Source of the DNA: Chryseobacterium sp. SN22
GTDB taxonomy: Bacteria > Bacteroidota > Bacteroidia > Flavobacteriales > Weeksellaceae
Assembly: GCF_008329705.1 (NCBI RefSeq)
Contig: NZ_VTSX01000032.1
Coordinates: 1-44,359, forward strand
Reading direction: 5' to 3'
Length of the DNA stretch: 44,359 bases
Shown here: positions 14,658-24,202 of the stretch, piece by piece
Position numbering within the stretch: position 1 is the stretch's first letter
Layout of the letters: the number at the start of each line of letters is the position of its first letter
Program-made: the position numbers and the translations under genes
Notes under the pieces: model-generated
Told to the model about the DNA's origin: nothing
What the model saw: only the letters and a program-made list of their open reading frames with translations
Databases searched by the model: none

Positions 14658-16481
14658 ATGCAACAGAACAACGGACTCGATAAAAGTCAGATTATCAGTT
14701 TTGCGGTTTTATGTGTGGTTCTTTTCGGATTCATGTTTTATTTCCAGAACAAGCAGTCGAAAGAGGATCAGATGAAAGCTGAGCAACAGAAGACCGAGCA
14801 GGTAAAAAATGCCGTAAAACCCACTCAGGCAAACAATATCAATCCTAATGTAACGCCGAATTCCATTCAGACCGCCACTTTGGCAAACAATGCACTGAAA
14901 CTTGAGTTCAATAGCTTGGGAGGACAGGTTTCTAAAGTGGAACTGGTAAAATACAAAGCCTATGATCACAAAACAGATCAGGCAGACCTTCCGCTGTACC
15001 TGATCACGAAAAACAATTCGAATTACGGATTCCAGTTTAAAGATAAAACCGGGAAAACCATCAACACGAAAGATTTGGTTTTTGCTCCGGCGGTTAGCGG
15101 AAATGTTGCTACTTTAACGGCCAACTACAATGGGGCAACGATTCAGTTCGTTTATACCTTAAATAATAATCCGAAAGCCGAACTGAAAGACCAGTATGCC
15201 GTGGACTTTAAAGTAAGAACACAGGGGCTTTCAAAAATTACGGCCGACAGTAAAGCGGATTTCATCTGGGATTACAATGTAAGAAATCTTGAAAAGGGTA
15301 GAGCCCAGGAACAATCCCACTCAGAATTTTCTTACGCATTTAATAATTATAAAGATTATGACTATGACGGAAGAACAACGATGGACGAAGAAAAGGAGAC
15401 CCTTAACTGGATTGGTGTTAAGCAGCAGTTCTTTGCATCCGTAATTGAATCGAAAACAGGATTTACCCAAAGTAAAGGAAACCAGGAAAATGTAGAGGAA
15501 GGGGAGTACCTGAAAAAATTAAATTACGAAGGTTTTGTGCAGATGACCGGCAGTGAGCTGAATCAGGATTTCACCTGGTACTTTATGCCGTTGGATTTGC
15601 CGTTATTAAAATCCTATGACAAAAACTTTGATGAGATCCTTCCGCTGGGATGGGCTTTTATCGGATGGATGAACAGAGGATTCTTTATTCCTATTTATAA
15701 TTTTATTGCCTCTTGGGGATTAACCGCAGGTTGGGCCATTTTCCTATTAACAATTTTGGTTAAACTGATCCTGTCGCCGATTATGTATAAGCAGCATAAG
15801 TTAAGTGCGATGATGAGGGTGATTCGTCCGGAAATCGATGAGGTAAATGCCAAATTCAAGGATGCAGATCCTATGAAAAAGCAGCAGACTACGATGGAAG
15901 TATACCGGAAAGCTGGTGTAAATCAAATGGCGGGATGTCTTCCGGCATTGGTTCAGATCCCGATTTTTTATGCCTTGTTCCGTTTCTTCCCGAATTTTAT
16001 TGACCTGAGAGGGAAGGGGTTTTGGTTTGCCAAAGATTTAACGGCTTATGATGATCTGATTAAATTGCCTTTCAAAATTCCTTTTTTAGGAGACCATTTG
16101 AGTATTTTTGCTTTGGCTTGTACGGTGGTGATCTTAATTTATACGGTAATGACTTCAGGGAATATGCAGCAGCCGCAACAGGAAGGTATGCCGAACATGA
16201 AAGTACTGATGTATATCTTCCCGATTACATTCCTGTTCTTCCTGAATACGTCTGCGTCCGGTCTTTCATGGTATTATTTCGTATCGAATGCCATCAATAT
16301 CCTGATCATCCTTGTTATTAAATATATAATTCTGGACGAAAAGAAAATCCATGCCCAGATCCAGGCAAACAAGGAAAAGCCGAAATCCGAAGGGAAATTC
16401 CAGAAAAAAATGCGGGAGATGATGGAAAAAGCTCAACAGCAGCAAGCCTATCAGGAACAGCAGAAAAATAAAAAGAAATAG
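14658..16481 (+). CDS. yidC: Membrane protein insertase YidC (607 aa)
   Basis: Inserts and folds inner-membrane proteins, alone or with SecYEG. In order: a first membrane helix at about residues 12-28 (IISFAVLCVVLFGFMFYF), a Lys/Gln-rich linker, the periplasmic beta-sandwich domain (about 75-330), and the conserved C-terminal insertase core with GWAIFLLTILVKLILSPIM, the cytoplasmic hairpin KFKDADPMKKQQT and GCLPALVQIPIFYALFRFF. The C-terminus is a Lys/Gln-rich tail that may contact ribosomes. Terminator at 16501-16538. Confidence 0.98.
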   Translation: MQQNNGLDKSQIISFAVLCVVLFGFMFYFQNKQSKEDQMKAEQQKTEQVKNAVKPTQANNINPNVTPNSIQTATLANNALKLEFNSLGGQVSKVELVKYKAYDHKTDQADLPLYLITKNNSNYGFQFKDKTGKTINTKDLVFAPAVSGNVATLTANYNGATIQFVYTLNNNPKAELKDQYAVDFKVRTQGLSKITADSKADFIWDYNVRNLEKGRAQEQSHSEFSYAFNNYKDYDYDGRTTMDEEKETLNWIGVKQQFFASVIESKTGFTQSKGNQENVEEGEYLKKLNYEGFVQMTGSELNQDFTWYFMPLDLPLLKSYDKNFDEILPLGWAFIGWMNRGFFIPIYNFIASWGLTAGWAIFLLTILVKLILSPIMYKQHKLSAMMRVIRPEIDEVNAKFKDADPMKKQQTTMEVYRKAGVNQMAGCLPALVQIPIFYALFRFFPNFIDLRGKGFWFAKDLTAYDDLIKLPFKIPFLGDHLSIFALACTVVILIYTVMTSGNMQQPQQEGMPNMKVLMYIFPITFLFFLNTSASGLSWYYFVSNAINILIILVIKYIILDEKKIHAQIQANKEKPKSEGKFQKKMREMMEKAQQQQAYQEQQKNKKK

Positions 16482-16500
16482 TTTCTATTTTCATTCATAA

Positions 16501-16538
16501 AAAATCCGTCTCATTTTTGAGGCGGATTTTGCTTTTCT
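16501..16538 (+). terminator. Rho-independent terminator after yidC
   Basis: AAAATCCGTCTCA pairs with TGAGGCGGATTTT (one G-T) around TTTT, then a T-rich end. Confidence 0.87.
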
Positions 16539-16561
16539 GAAAATAAAGTCGTTATTCAAAC

Positions 16562-16590
16562 AAATCTGCCTTTAATTGTAAGGGAGATTT
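16562..16590 (-). terminator. Possible terminator of rnhB
   Basis: AAATCTCCCTT and AAGGCAGATTT pair on the minus strand with one mismatch. It lies about 40 bases past the rnhB stop; the T tract is weak. Confidence 0.4.
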
Positions 16591-16626
16591 TTCGGTATAT
16601 ATAATAAGGTGTAATCTACAATAAGT

Positions 16627-17211
16627 CTAATCGTATTTCAGCCTGAAAGATTGCCGGTGATGTTTTGTCGGCCCAAATTTAATTAAGGCTTCCTGATGCT
16701 TTTTGGTGGCATAGCCAAAATTGGTATCCCATCCATATTCCGGATGCTCGTCGTGAAGTTCAATCATTAATTGATCCCGGTAATTCTTTGCCAGAATAGA
16801 AGCGGCAGCAATGGAGAGTACTTTTGAGTCGCCTTTGATAATACATTCATGGGGAATAAAATTATATGGATGAAACCGGTTACCATCAACCAGAATCAGT
16901 TCCGGCCTTATGGTTAATTGATCGAGTGCCCGGTGCATCGCATGAATGCTGGCATTCAAAATGTTATGCTCATCTATAAAAGCCGGAGGAAGTTCTGCAA
17001 TCGCATACTCTTTTACATGGTCTTTTATATAACCGTCAAGATCCATCCTTGTCTTAAAGTTAAGTTTTTTTGAATCATTAACTAAATTCTGGTTAAAACT
17101 TTCATCCAAAACCACAGCCGCCGCTACCACAGGACCACATAAACAGCCTCGTCCCACTTCATCACATCCTGCTTCCACATAAAAAACCGACCATTTTTTT
17201 ATTAAATCCAT
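16627..17211 (-). CDS. rnhB: Ribonuclease HII (194 aa)
   Basis: Cuts the RNA strand of RNA-DNA hybrids and removes single ribonucleotides from DNA. The active-site Asp17-Glu18 pair lies in AGCDEVGRGCLCGPVVAAAV, further acidic residues in ELILVDGN and IKGDSKVLSIAAASILAKNYRD, and a C-terminal HPEYGWDTNFGYATKKH is typical of the family. Length is normal. It is convergent with yidC and divergent from susC, from which it is separated by a 461-base AT-rich region. Confidence 0.97.
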   Translation of the reverse strand: MDLIKKWSVFYVEAGCDEVGRGCLCGPVVAAAVVLDESFNQNLVNDSKKLNFKTRMDLDGYIKDHVKEYAIAELPPAFIDEHNILNASIHAMHRALDQLTIRPELILVDGNRFHPYNFIPHECIIKGDSKVLSIAAASILAKNYRDQLMIELHDEHPEYGWDTNFGYATKKHQEALIKFGPTKHHRQSFRLKYD

Positions 17212-17672
17212 TGCTAAAAATATTTGTAAAATTAAAGATTCTAGGCTAATGAAAAAATGATAAATATCTCTTTTGAAAAAATGGTATCTAATGTTATGAT
17301 TATTAGAGTTTCTTAGGTGCTAAAATGTTAAAGTCTTAATTTTCTAAAATAAAATTATATGCTATGCATTATATTTATTTGTTGGATAAATCATTTTTTT
17401 TATCGTAAAAAACTATTAGTTAATAGTTTATGTATAAATAGTAGTCAGGCAATTTGATTTATTACCTAATGAGATAAAATTATATATATGGCTATTTTAT
17501 TCAGACTATATTGTTAACTTTTGGTTAAAAATAATCTTGTTAACTAAATTTTGTTATTTTTTTTTATCTATCATTGCTATTTATTCACTGTAGGTAGATT
17601 TTTTATGATTTTCTTTTGTCTTTTTAAGAAAGTTTTACAAATTTGTAAACACAAAAATAATTTAATAATAAT
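17212..17672. promoter_or_regulatory. AT-rich regulatory region upstream of susC
   Basis: No gene seen in these 461 bases. Visible structure: a 20-base dyad AAACTATTA-GT-TAATAGTTT (17410-17429), two direct copies of TTGTTAAC (17511-17518 and 17537-17544, 26 bases apart), and a perfect 16-base palindrome TTTACAAATTTGTAAA (17634-17649) over the predicted -7 element. These look like operator sites for control of the susCD pair. No sigma/anti-sigma pair or two-component regulator lies next to it. Confidence 0.5.
17615..17645 (+). promoter_or_regulatory. Candidate susC promoter overlapped by a palindrome
   Basis: TTTG at 17615-17618, a 19-base spacer, and CAAATTTG at 17638-17645 (one base from TAnnTTTG). 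Transcription would begin about 20 bases before ATG 17673. Confidence 0.5.
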
Positions 17673-20600
17673 ATGAAGAAACTAACAGCTAGTGTGCTTG
17701 TTTTGGTGATCTCTTCATCGCTGGCAGTAGCAAACGCTCAGCAAAAGAAGAGTGATACTGTAAGGACGCAGGATATTGAGGGTGTAGTGGTAACTGCATT
17801 GGGGATTAAAAGAGAGAAAAAATCTCTTGGTTATGCCTCACAAGAAGTAAAAGCAGATAAGTTATTCGAAGGAACTACAAATACAGGAAATATAGCTTCA
17901 CAGCTCTCTGGTAAAGTTGCAGGTTTAAATGTAAATACTACTTCTAATTTTGGCGGTTCTGCCAATCTTGTTATTCGTGGAGTAAAATCTTTGGGCGGCA
18001 GTAATCCTTTAATTGTTATTGATGGATCGCCTGTTAATAACTCATCTACTTCCATTGGTAACCAAAATGGAGGTTTCGACTTGGGTAATGCATTGTCTGA
18101 TATTAATCAAGAGGATATTGAGTCTGTAAATGTTCTAAAAGGTGCTGCTGCATCAGCACTATATGGAGAAAGAGGTCTTAATGGAGTAATTGTAATTACA
18201 ACAAAAAATGGTAGAGGAAAAGATGATGAATCTTGGGGAATAACCTTATCATCATCTGTTCAGGCAGGATTTATAGACAAGTCTACTTTTGCTAAGTATC
18301 AGACAAGATATGGGGCGGGCTATCAGCCTTCTTTTGAATATGGGTCCGCTGCTGATGGTACCGATTATGTGAATTTTGGTGATGATGCTTCTTGGGGCCC
18401 AGAATATAATCCTAATCTATCCGTATATCAATGGGACTCATTTGATCCTACATCTCCGAATTATAATAAAGCAACCCCTTGGGTAGCTGCGAAAAATGGA
18501 CCTCTTAAGTTTTTTGAGACACCAATGTCATTTGTCAATTCCATTTCCTTATCGAAAGGAAGAAAAGGATTTAATTTTAATTTAACTTATGATAATAATC
18601 TTTCAAATGGTCTTCTCCCTAATTCGGAACTCAGAAAAAATACCATTTCAACAAAAATTAATTATGATTTAAATTCTAAATTGCATGCAACGGTCTATTC
18701 AACTTTAACTCTTCAGGGAACAACAGGGAGAACAGAAACAGGATACAATGATAATATTGTTACAGGTTTTAGACAATGGTGGCAGACAAATGTAGATTTG
18801 GAGGCTTTAAAAAATGCTTACTTTAATAATGTTGGAAATCCTACTGTTGCTAATAATTATGGAAATGTAACATGGAATAGGGTAAGTGGTACTAATGGTA
18901 AACCTGCATTTTGGAACAATCCATATTTCCAGCGTTATCAAAATTATTCTACAGATGATAGAACACGAACTTTTTCATATGCGCAATTAACTTATGATGT
19001 TGATAGTCATATAAATGTAACAGGTAAGTTGAGCTATGATAATACGAATCTTCTTTTTGAAAGAAGATTGGCTATTGGATCTTATCCTCAAAATTTTGGA
19101 ATATCAGGTAAAGCAGTTGGTTCCGGATATCACAGATATGATTTAAGAAGAAGTGAGACCAATTATGATTTATTTGCAAATTATAAATATGATCTTACTT
19201 CATGGCTGAATTTAAGTGGTATTGTTGGAGGAAATGTAAGAAGAAATCACGAAAGTTCTATTGAATCTTCAACAGAGGGTGGGCTAATTAAAGCAGGATA
19301 TTATTCTCTTGATAATTCAAAAGCACCACTTTTAAATCCTGTTGAATTTGAGGCTACTATACAAACGAATAGTTTATACGCAACAGCTTCTTTCGATTTT
19401 AATAAGATTTTCTATTTAGATGGAACAATAAGAAGAGACGTAAGTTCTACATTACCAACAGGAAACAATAAATATACCTATGGATCAGTATCAGGATCTG
19501 TAATTTTATCGGAAATTCTCAAGTCTCAAAAATCTGTAATGAACTTTTGGAAAATTAGAGGTAATTTTGCAGAAGTAGGAGGAACTGCTGAACCATATCA
19601 ATTAAAATATACCTATTATACATCAGGTTATTTTAATACAGGAAACGGTAACATTAACATTTACAGGCCACAAACAATTTTAAAAAATGAAAATTTAAAA
19701 CCACAGCGTTCAAAAGAATTTGAAGTGGGTACTGAAGTTCATTTTTTTAGAGACCGAATAATTTTTGACGCAGCTTATTATGATACAAAAACATTTGATC
19801 AATTAATTACTCCTGATATCTCAGCTGGTTCAGGCAGTTTGGGAGCAGCTATTAATGCAGGTCAGATTAACAATAAAGGGGTGGAATTACATTTAGGAAT
19901 TAATCCTATAAAAACACAGAATTTTACATGGGAAATTGACGCAAACTGGGCAAGAAATAGAAGCAAAGTAGTCGAATTAGCTGAAGGTTTGCAAGTGTAT
20001 CAATTGGTAGGTCTCGTAGGAGGTGCTTCTATTGTTGCTTCCGTAGGCAACCAATGGGGAGATATTTATGGAAGTGATTATGTATACTTAAACGGACAAA
20101 AAGTTGTTGATCCTGAAACTGGACTATATCAGACTGAGAGTAATAAAGTAATAGGAAATGTACAAGCAAAATGGACTGGAGGGTTAAGGAATTCATTTAG
20201 ATATAAGGATTTTTCTTTAAGCTTTTTAATTGATTTTCGTCAAGGTGGAGATGTATTCTCTTCTGATATGTATTATGGCCTTGCCAGTGGATTATTTCCG
20301 GAGACAGCTGTAGATGGATACAGGACCAATATACCAACTTTAGCAGGCGTTAACCCAAATGGACAATTGAATACCACGCCTGTAAATACAGATGCAATTG
20401 ACCCTAATGAATATGGAAATAATCCAAATGATGGTTACGCTATTGCTCCTGATAGAAGATTTGTGTATGATGGATCTTTTATAAAACTAAGAGAGGCAAG
20501 TATTACTTATTCTCTTCCAAAAAGTTTATTGGCCAATACATTTATGAACGAAGCTAAAATTTCAATAGTTGGAAGAAATCTTTGGATAATCCATAAAAAT

Positions 20601-20717
20601 CTTCCTTACGCAGATCCGGAATCATCACAGATGGGAGGCTTATATTCATACGGATCATCAGTAGGATCTTTACCTACAACCAGAGAACTTGGAGTAAATT
20701 TCACGTTTAAATTCTAA
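17673..20717 (+). CDS. SusC/RagA-family TonB-linked outer-membrane transporter (1014 aa)
   Basis: A TonB-dependent barrel that works with a SusD lipoprotein lid to import glycans or peptides across the outer membrane. A signal peptide (about residues 1-22) is followed by DTVRTQDIEGVVVTALG, which holds the TonB-box and SusC signature, then the plug domain with LSGKVAGLNVNTTS and PLIVIDGSPVNN, and a strand-rich barrel to the C-terminal Phe in VNFTFKF. The N-terminal CarboxypepD_reg domain present in many SusC proteins is absent. susD follows after 17 bases. Base composition is clearly more AT-rich than in groL or radA. No carbohydrate-active enzyme or peptidase gene lies next to the pair, so the substrate cannot be named. 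Confidence 0.96.
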   Translation: MKKLTASVLVLVISSSLAVANAQQKKSDTVRTQDIEGVVVTALGIKREKKSLGYASQEVKADKLFEGTTNTGNIASQLSGKVAGLNVNTTSNFGGSANLVIRGVKSLGGSNPLIVIDGSPVNNSSTSIGNQNGGFDLGNALSDINQEDIESVNVLKGAAASALYGERGLNGVIVITTKNGRGKDDESWGITLSSSVQAGFIDKSTFAKYQTRYGAGYQPSFEYGSAADGTDYVNFGDDASWGPEYNPNLSVYQWDSFDPTSPNYNKATPWVAAKNGPLKFFETPMSFVNSISLSKGRKGFNFNLTYDNNLSNGLLPNSELRKNTISTKINYDLNSKLHATVYSTLTLQGTTGRTETGYNDNIVTGFRQWWQTNVDLEALKNAYFNNVGNPTVANNYGNVTWNRVSGTNGKPAFWNNPYFQRYQNYSTDDRTRTFSYAQLTYDVDSHINVTGKLSYDNTNLLFERRLAIGSYPQNFGISGKAVGSGYHRYDLRRSETNYDLFANYKYDLTSWLNLSGIVGGNVRRNHESSIESSTEGGLIKAGYYSLDNSKAPLLNPVEFEATIQTNSLYATASFDFNKIFYLDGTIRRDVSSTLPTGNNKYTYGSVSGSVILSEILKSQKSVMNFWKIRGNFAEVGGTAEPYQLKYTYYTSGYFNTGNGNINIYRPQTILKNENLKPQRSKEFEVGTEVHFFRDRIIFDAAYYDTKTFDQLITPDISAGSGSLGAAINAGQINNKGVELHLGINPIKTQNFTWEIDANWARNRSKVVELAEGLQVYQLVGLVGGASIVASVGNQWGDIYGSDYVYLNGQKVVDPETGLYQTESNKVIGNVQAKWTGGLRNSFRYKDFSLSFLIDFRQGGDVFSSDMYYGLASGLFPETAVDGYRTNIPTLAGVNPNGQLNTTPVNTDAIDPNEYGNNPNDGYAIAPDRRFVYDGSFIKLREASITYSLPKSLLANTFMNEAKISIVGRNLWIIHKNLPYADPESSQMGGLYSYGSSVGSLPTTRELGVNFTFKF

Positions 20718-20734
20718 AATTTAAGATTATTAAA

Positions 20735-22165
20735 ATGAAAAACTTAAAAAAAATATTATACGCGGGGGGTATTGTTGCTTCGTTATTTATGTTTAACTCT
20801 TGTCAGAGCGATATTACATCTTTGAATGAAGATCCAAAACATCCATCAGAAGTACCATCAGGAAATTTGCTGGCTACCAGTATGTATCAAGGCTTTTATT
20901 ACATGTATACCGGAAGTGTGAACTTTAATAACTATCGTTTTTTTGTTCAGCAATGGACTGAAACTACTTATACCCAAGAAACAAATTATAATTTGATAAC
21001 AAGGGCTCAACCTCGAAATCATTTCAGAAGAATGTATGTATATACTTTAGCCCCACTGGAACAAGCAAAAAGAGATCTTCCACAGGAGATTAATGCCGAT
21101 CCTCAAGTTACTGATAATAAATGGGCGACGTTAGAGATTGCTTCTGTTTTTGTTTGGGAAAATATTGTTGATACATATGGTAATGTTCCTTATAAAGAAG
21201 CATTACAGGCTGAAACAATTAAGTCTCCTAAATACGATGATGCTAAAACTATTTACTTAGATCTTATTTCCAGGCTAAATGCGGCAATAGCAAGAATCCA
21301 TTCTACTAAAGCAGGCTATCCTGAGGATTTAGTTTATAAAGGGGATATGACTAAATGGATTAAATTGGCTAATTCTATAAAATTGAGACTAGCAATTAAT
21401 CTTGCAGATGTTGATCCTACAACATCTAAAACTGCAGCCGAAAGTGCCATTAGTGGAGGAGTATTTACATCCGCATCAGATTCGTATTCGTTAGGATTTG
21501 ATGGGAATACTTTTACTAATCCATTGTTTGATGATTTAGTTGCTGCAGGAAGGAATGATTTTGTTCCTTCCAAAGTGATCGTTGATCCAATGAATGCAAA
21601 GGCGGATCCAAGAAGAGCGGCTTACTTTACACAAGTTGGAGGCATCTATAAAGGCGGAACATATGGTACTCAGAATTCTTTTGCAGGTAATTCTCATGTG
21701 AATCCTAATTTTTTAACAGGAAATGCGCCTGCTAATTTATTCAGTTATACTGAAGTTTTATTTTTAAGAGCCGAAGCAGCTCAAAGAGGCTATAATGTAG
21801 GAGGAACAGCTGCTACATTATATGCAAATGCAGTGACAGCATCAATGTTAGAAAACGGAATATCTGCAGCAGATGCTGCAACTTATGTTGCAGCAAATCC
21901 ATATAATGCAACAAACTGGAAGCAATCAATAGGTTATGAGGGTTGGATAGCTATGTGGAATAACCCTTTTGCAGCTTGGAACTTTACAAGAAGATTGGAC
22001 TATCCGGTTCTTGAAGCTCCACCGTCATCATACATTGGAGGAATTCCATACAGAATGCCATATTCTGATCAAGAATATGTGACAAATAATGCAAACGTCT
22101 CTGCTGCAGCTAATGCTATCGGTGGAGATAAAGCAACTACTAAATTATTCTGGGATATTAATTAA
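20735..22165 (+). CDS. SusD/RagB-family nutrient-binding lipoprotein (476 aa)
   Basis: Surface lipoprotein that forms the lid of the SusC channel and binds the nutrient. The signal peptide ends in a lipobox FNSC with Cys23 as the lipidated residue, followed by QSDITSLNEDPKHPSEV, the start of the SusD-like_2 type. The body is helical with TPR-like repeats, and YTEVLFLRAEAAQRGY is a conserved family stretch. It lies 17 bases after susC and is clearly co-transcribed. The unit ends at a strong terminator (22191-22213). Confidence 0.95.
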   Translation: MKNLKKILYAGGIVASLFMFNSCQSDITSLNEDPKHPSEVPSGNLLATSMYQGFYYMYTGSVNFNNYRFFVQQWTETTYTQETNYNLITRAQPRNHFRRMYVYTLAPLEQAKRDLPQEINADPQVTDNKWATLEIASVFVWENIVDTYGNVPYKEALQAETIKSPKYDDAKTIYLDLISRLNAAIARIHSTKAGYPEDLVYKGDMTKWIKLANSIKLRLAINLADVDPTTSKTAAESAISGGVFTSASDSYSLGFDGNTFTNPLFDDLVAAGRNDFVPSKVIVDPMNAKADPRRAAYFTQVGGIYKGGTYGTQNSFAGNSHVNPNFLTGNAPANLFSYTEVLFLRAEAAQRGYNVGGTAATLYANAVTASMLENGISAADAATYVAANPYNATNWKQSIGYEGWIAMWNNPFAAWNFTRRLDYPVLEAPPSSYIGGIPYRMPYSDQEYVTNNANVSAAANAIGGDKATTKLFWDIN

Positions 22166-22190
22166 ATCAATATTTCAACATTCATATTAT

Positions 22191-22213
22191 ACCGCCTTCG
22201 GGCGGTTTTTTTA
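22191..22213 (+). terminator. Rho-independent terminator of susCD
   Basis: ACCGCC-TTCG-GGCGGT, a stable UUCG-type tetraloop hairpin followed by seven T. Confidence 0.93.
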
Positions 22214-22219
22214 TTTCCG

Positions 22220-22227
22220 TATATTTG
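22220..22227 (+). promoter_or_regulatory. -7 promoter element of argS
   Basis: TATATTTG, exact TAnnTTTG match, 46 bases before ATG 22274 and right after the susCD terminator. Confidence 0.65.
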
Positions 22228-22273
22228 CAGTTTAAATGGAAGAATGGGAATGTTCTTTAAAAAATAACAGATA

Positions 22274-24034
22274 ATGAATATTAAAAAGATAATAGAAGAA
22301 AAACTTTCGGAGGTTATTTTAAATGTTTTTCAGCTGAAAGACATTCAGCTGGAAGTTCAGGAAAATAAAACGGAATTTGAGGGAGATTTTACGATTGTGA
22401 CTTTCCCGCTGGTGAAACAGCTGAAGAAAAATCCTGAAAGTATTGGGTTTGAATTGGGTGATGCGTTAACGCAGCAAACCAATCTGCTGGAAAGTTTTAA
22501 TGTAGTAAAGGGTTTCCTTAACGTTAAAATCAAAAACCGGTTTTTTGTCGATAATTTTCAGGGGATTGCTGAAAACTTCGATACGGTAGAGAGACAAAAT
22601 TCTACGGTGATGATTGAATATTCTTCCCCGAACACCAATAAACCGCTGCATTTAGGCCATGTCCGGAATAATTTATTAGGTTTTTCGGTAGCTGCGATCT
22701 TAAAAGAAGCAGGTTATGAGGTGATCAAAACCCAGATCATCAATGACAGGGGAATTCATATCTGCAAGTCGATGCTGGCCTGGGAAAAGTTTGGCAAAGG
22801 GGAAACACCTGATGCAACGGACACAAAAGGGGATAAATTCGTTGGGAATTATTACGTGAAGTTCGATCAGGAATATAAAAAAGAAATTTCAGAACTGGTA
22901 GTTCAGGGAATGACTGAAGAGCAGGCGAAGAAAGAAGCTCCGCTAATGAAAGAAGCCCAAAAAATGCTTCTGGATTGGGAGAACGGTGACGAACACGTAA
23001 GAAATCTCTGGAGCGAAATGAACTCCTGGGTATATAAAGGATTCAATGAAACCTACACCAGACTCGGCGTTGATTTTGATCAGGTACAATATGAAAGCAA
23101 TACTTATATTTTAGGAAAAGACCTTATTCAGGAAGGTTTGGACAAAGGGGTGCTGTACCAAAAAGAAGACGGTTCGGTTTGGTGTGACCTTACGGATGAA
23201 GGACTGGACCAGAAATTATTGCTGCGTTCGGATGGGACTTCCGTATACATGACCCAGGATCTGGGAACTGCCGTCGAACGTTTCAAGCAGAATGATATTC
23301 AGAAACTGATTTATACCGTCGGAAACGAACAGGATTACCATTTCCAGGTATTGTTTAAGATCTTAGGAAAGTTAGGGTATTCCTGGGCAGATCAGTTGTA
23401 CCATCTGTCCTATGGAATGGTAGAATTACCGAACGGAAAAATGAAGTCCCGTGAAGGAACAGTCGTAGATGCTGACGAGCTGATGCAGGAAATGTATGAA
23501 GCTGCAAAAACAAAGACCATAGAATTAGGAAAACTGGAAGGGCTTACGGAAGATGAAAAAGGAGTTTCCTATGAGATCATCGGCCAGGCCGCCCTGAAAT
23601 ATTTCATGCTGAAGGTAGACCCGAAGAAAAAAATGTTATTCAATCCGGAAGAGAGTATCGACTTCAACGGAAATACAGGACCTTTCATTCTTTATACTTA
23701 TGCCAGAATCCAGTCTTTGTTGGGTAAAGCGGATTACCGGCACAAAGATATTGCTGATGTTCAGTTGAATACTCAGGAAAAGGAACTGGTAATGCTGCTG
23801 GCCAATTACAAGCCTACAGTTTCAAAAGCTGCAGAACTGTTAAGTCCGGCCCTGATTGCGAATTATCTGTATGACCTGGTAAAAGCCTATAACTCTTTTT
23901 ATCAGAGCAACCCGGTTTTGAAAGTGGAAGATGAAAAGATAAAGCAGATCCGGTTGAATTTATCAGACCTCACGGCAAAAACCATACAGAAATCTTTAGG
24001 TCTACTGGGAATTAAAACCGTAAACCGGATGTAA
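22274..24034 (+). CDS. argS: Arginyl-tRNA synthetase (586 aa)
   Basis: Class I synthetase that charges tRNA-Arg. The N-terminal tRNA-recognition domain (about 1-110) is followed by the HIGH-type motif in SSPNTNKPLHLGHVRNN and the KMSKS-like GKMKSREGTVVDADELM. The C-terminal anticodon-binding helical domain ends LGLLGIKTVNRM, the usual ArgS ending. Length is normal. Single gene with its own promoter and terminator (24040-24073). Confidence 0.98.
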   Translation: MNIKKIIEEKLSEVILNVFQLKDIQLEVQENKTEFEGDFTIVTFPLVKQLKKNPESIGFELGDALTQQTNLLESFNVVKGFLNVKIKNRFFVDNFQGIAENFDTVERQNSTVMIEYSSPNTNKPLHLGHVRNNLLGFSVAAILKEAGYEVIKTQIINDRGIHICKSMLAWEKFGKGETPDATDTKGDKFVGNYYVKFDQEYKKEISELVVQGMTEEQAKKEAPLMKEAQKMLLDWENGDEHVRNLWSEMNSWVYKGFNETYTRLGVDFDQVQYESNTYILGKDLIQEGLDKGVLYQKEDGSVWCDLTDEGLDQKLLLRSDGTSVYMTQDLGTAVERFKQNDIQKLIYTVGNEQDYHFQVLFKILGKLGYSWADQLYHLSYGMVELPNGKMKSREGTVVDADELMQEMYEAAKTKTIELGKLEGLTEDEKGVSYEIIGQAALKYFMLKVDPKKKMLFNPEESIDFNGNTGPFILYTYARIQSLLGKADYRHKDIADVQLNTQEKELVMLLANYKPTVSKAAELLSPALIANYLYDLVKAYNSFYQSNPVLKVEDEKIKQIRLNLSDLTAKTIQKSLGLLGIKTVNRM

Positions 24035-24039
24035 AAATA

Positions 24040-24073
24040 AAAAAACCTTCAGTATTCCTGGAGGTTTTTTTAT
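24040..24073 (+). terminator. Rho-independent terminator after argS
   Basis: AAAAACCTTCAG pairs with CTGGAGGTTTTT (one G-T pair) around TATTC, then a T run. Confidence 0.88.
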
Positions 24074-24134
24074 TTTTTAATATGGATGTAATAATTTTCA
24101 ATTCATTTTAATTATTTCAGAATTGGGTTTTGAT

Positions 24135-24160
24135 ACTGACTGACTGACTGACTGACTGAC
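24135..24160. repeat. Tetranucleotide microsatellite, six and a half ACTG units
   Basis: A perfect run of ACTG x6 plus AC in the gap between convergent argS and yihY. It is downstream of both genes, so it cannot switch either by slippage in a start or promoter. Confidence 0.9.
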
Positions 24161-24202
24161 CTGCAGCCTATAGCTACCCTTCTTCCTACCTAATTATCTG
24201 GA

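Noticed and set aside
24135..24160. Phase-variable switch by the ACTG repeat
   Set aside because: The repeat lies downstream of both neighbouring genes, not in a promoter or coding frame.
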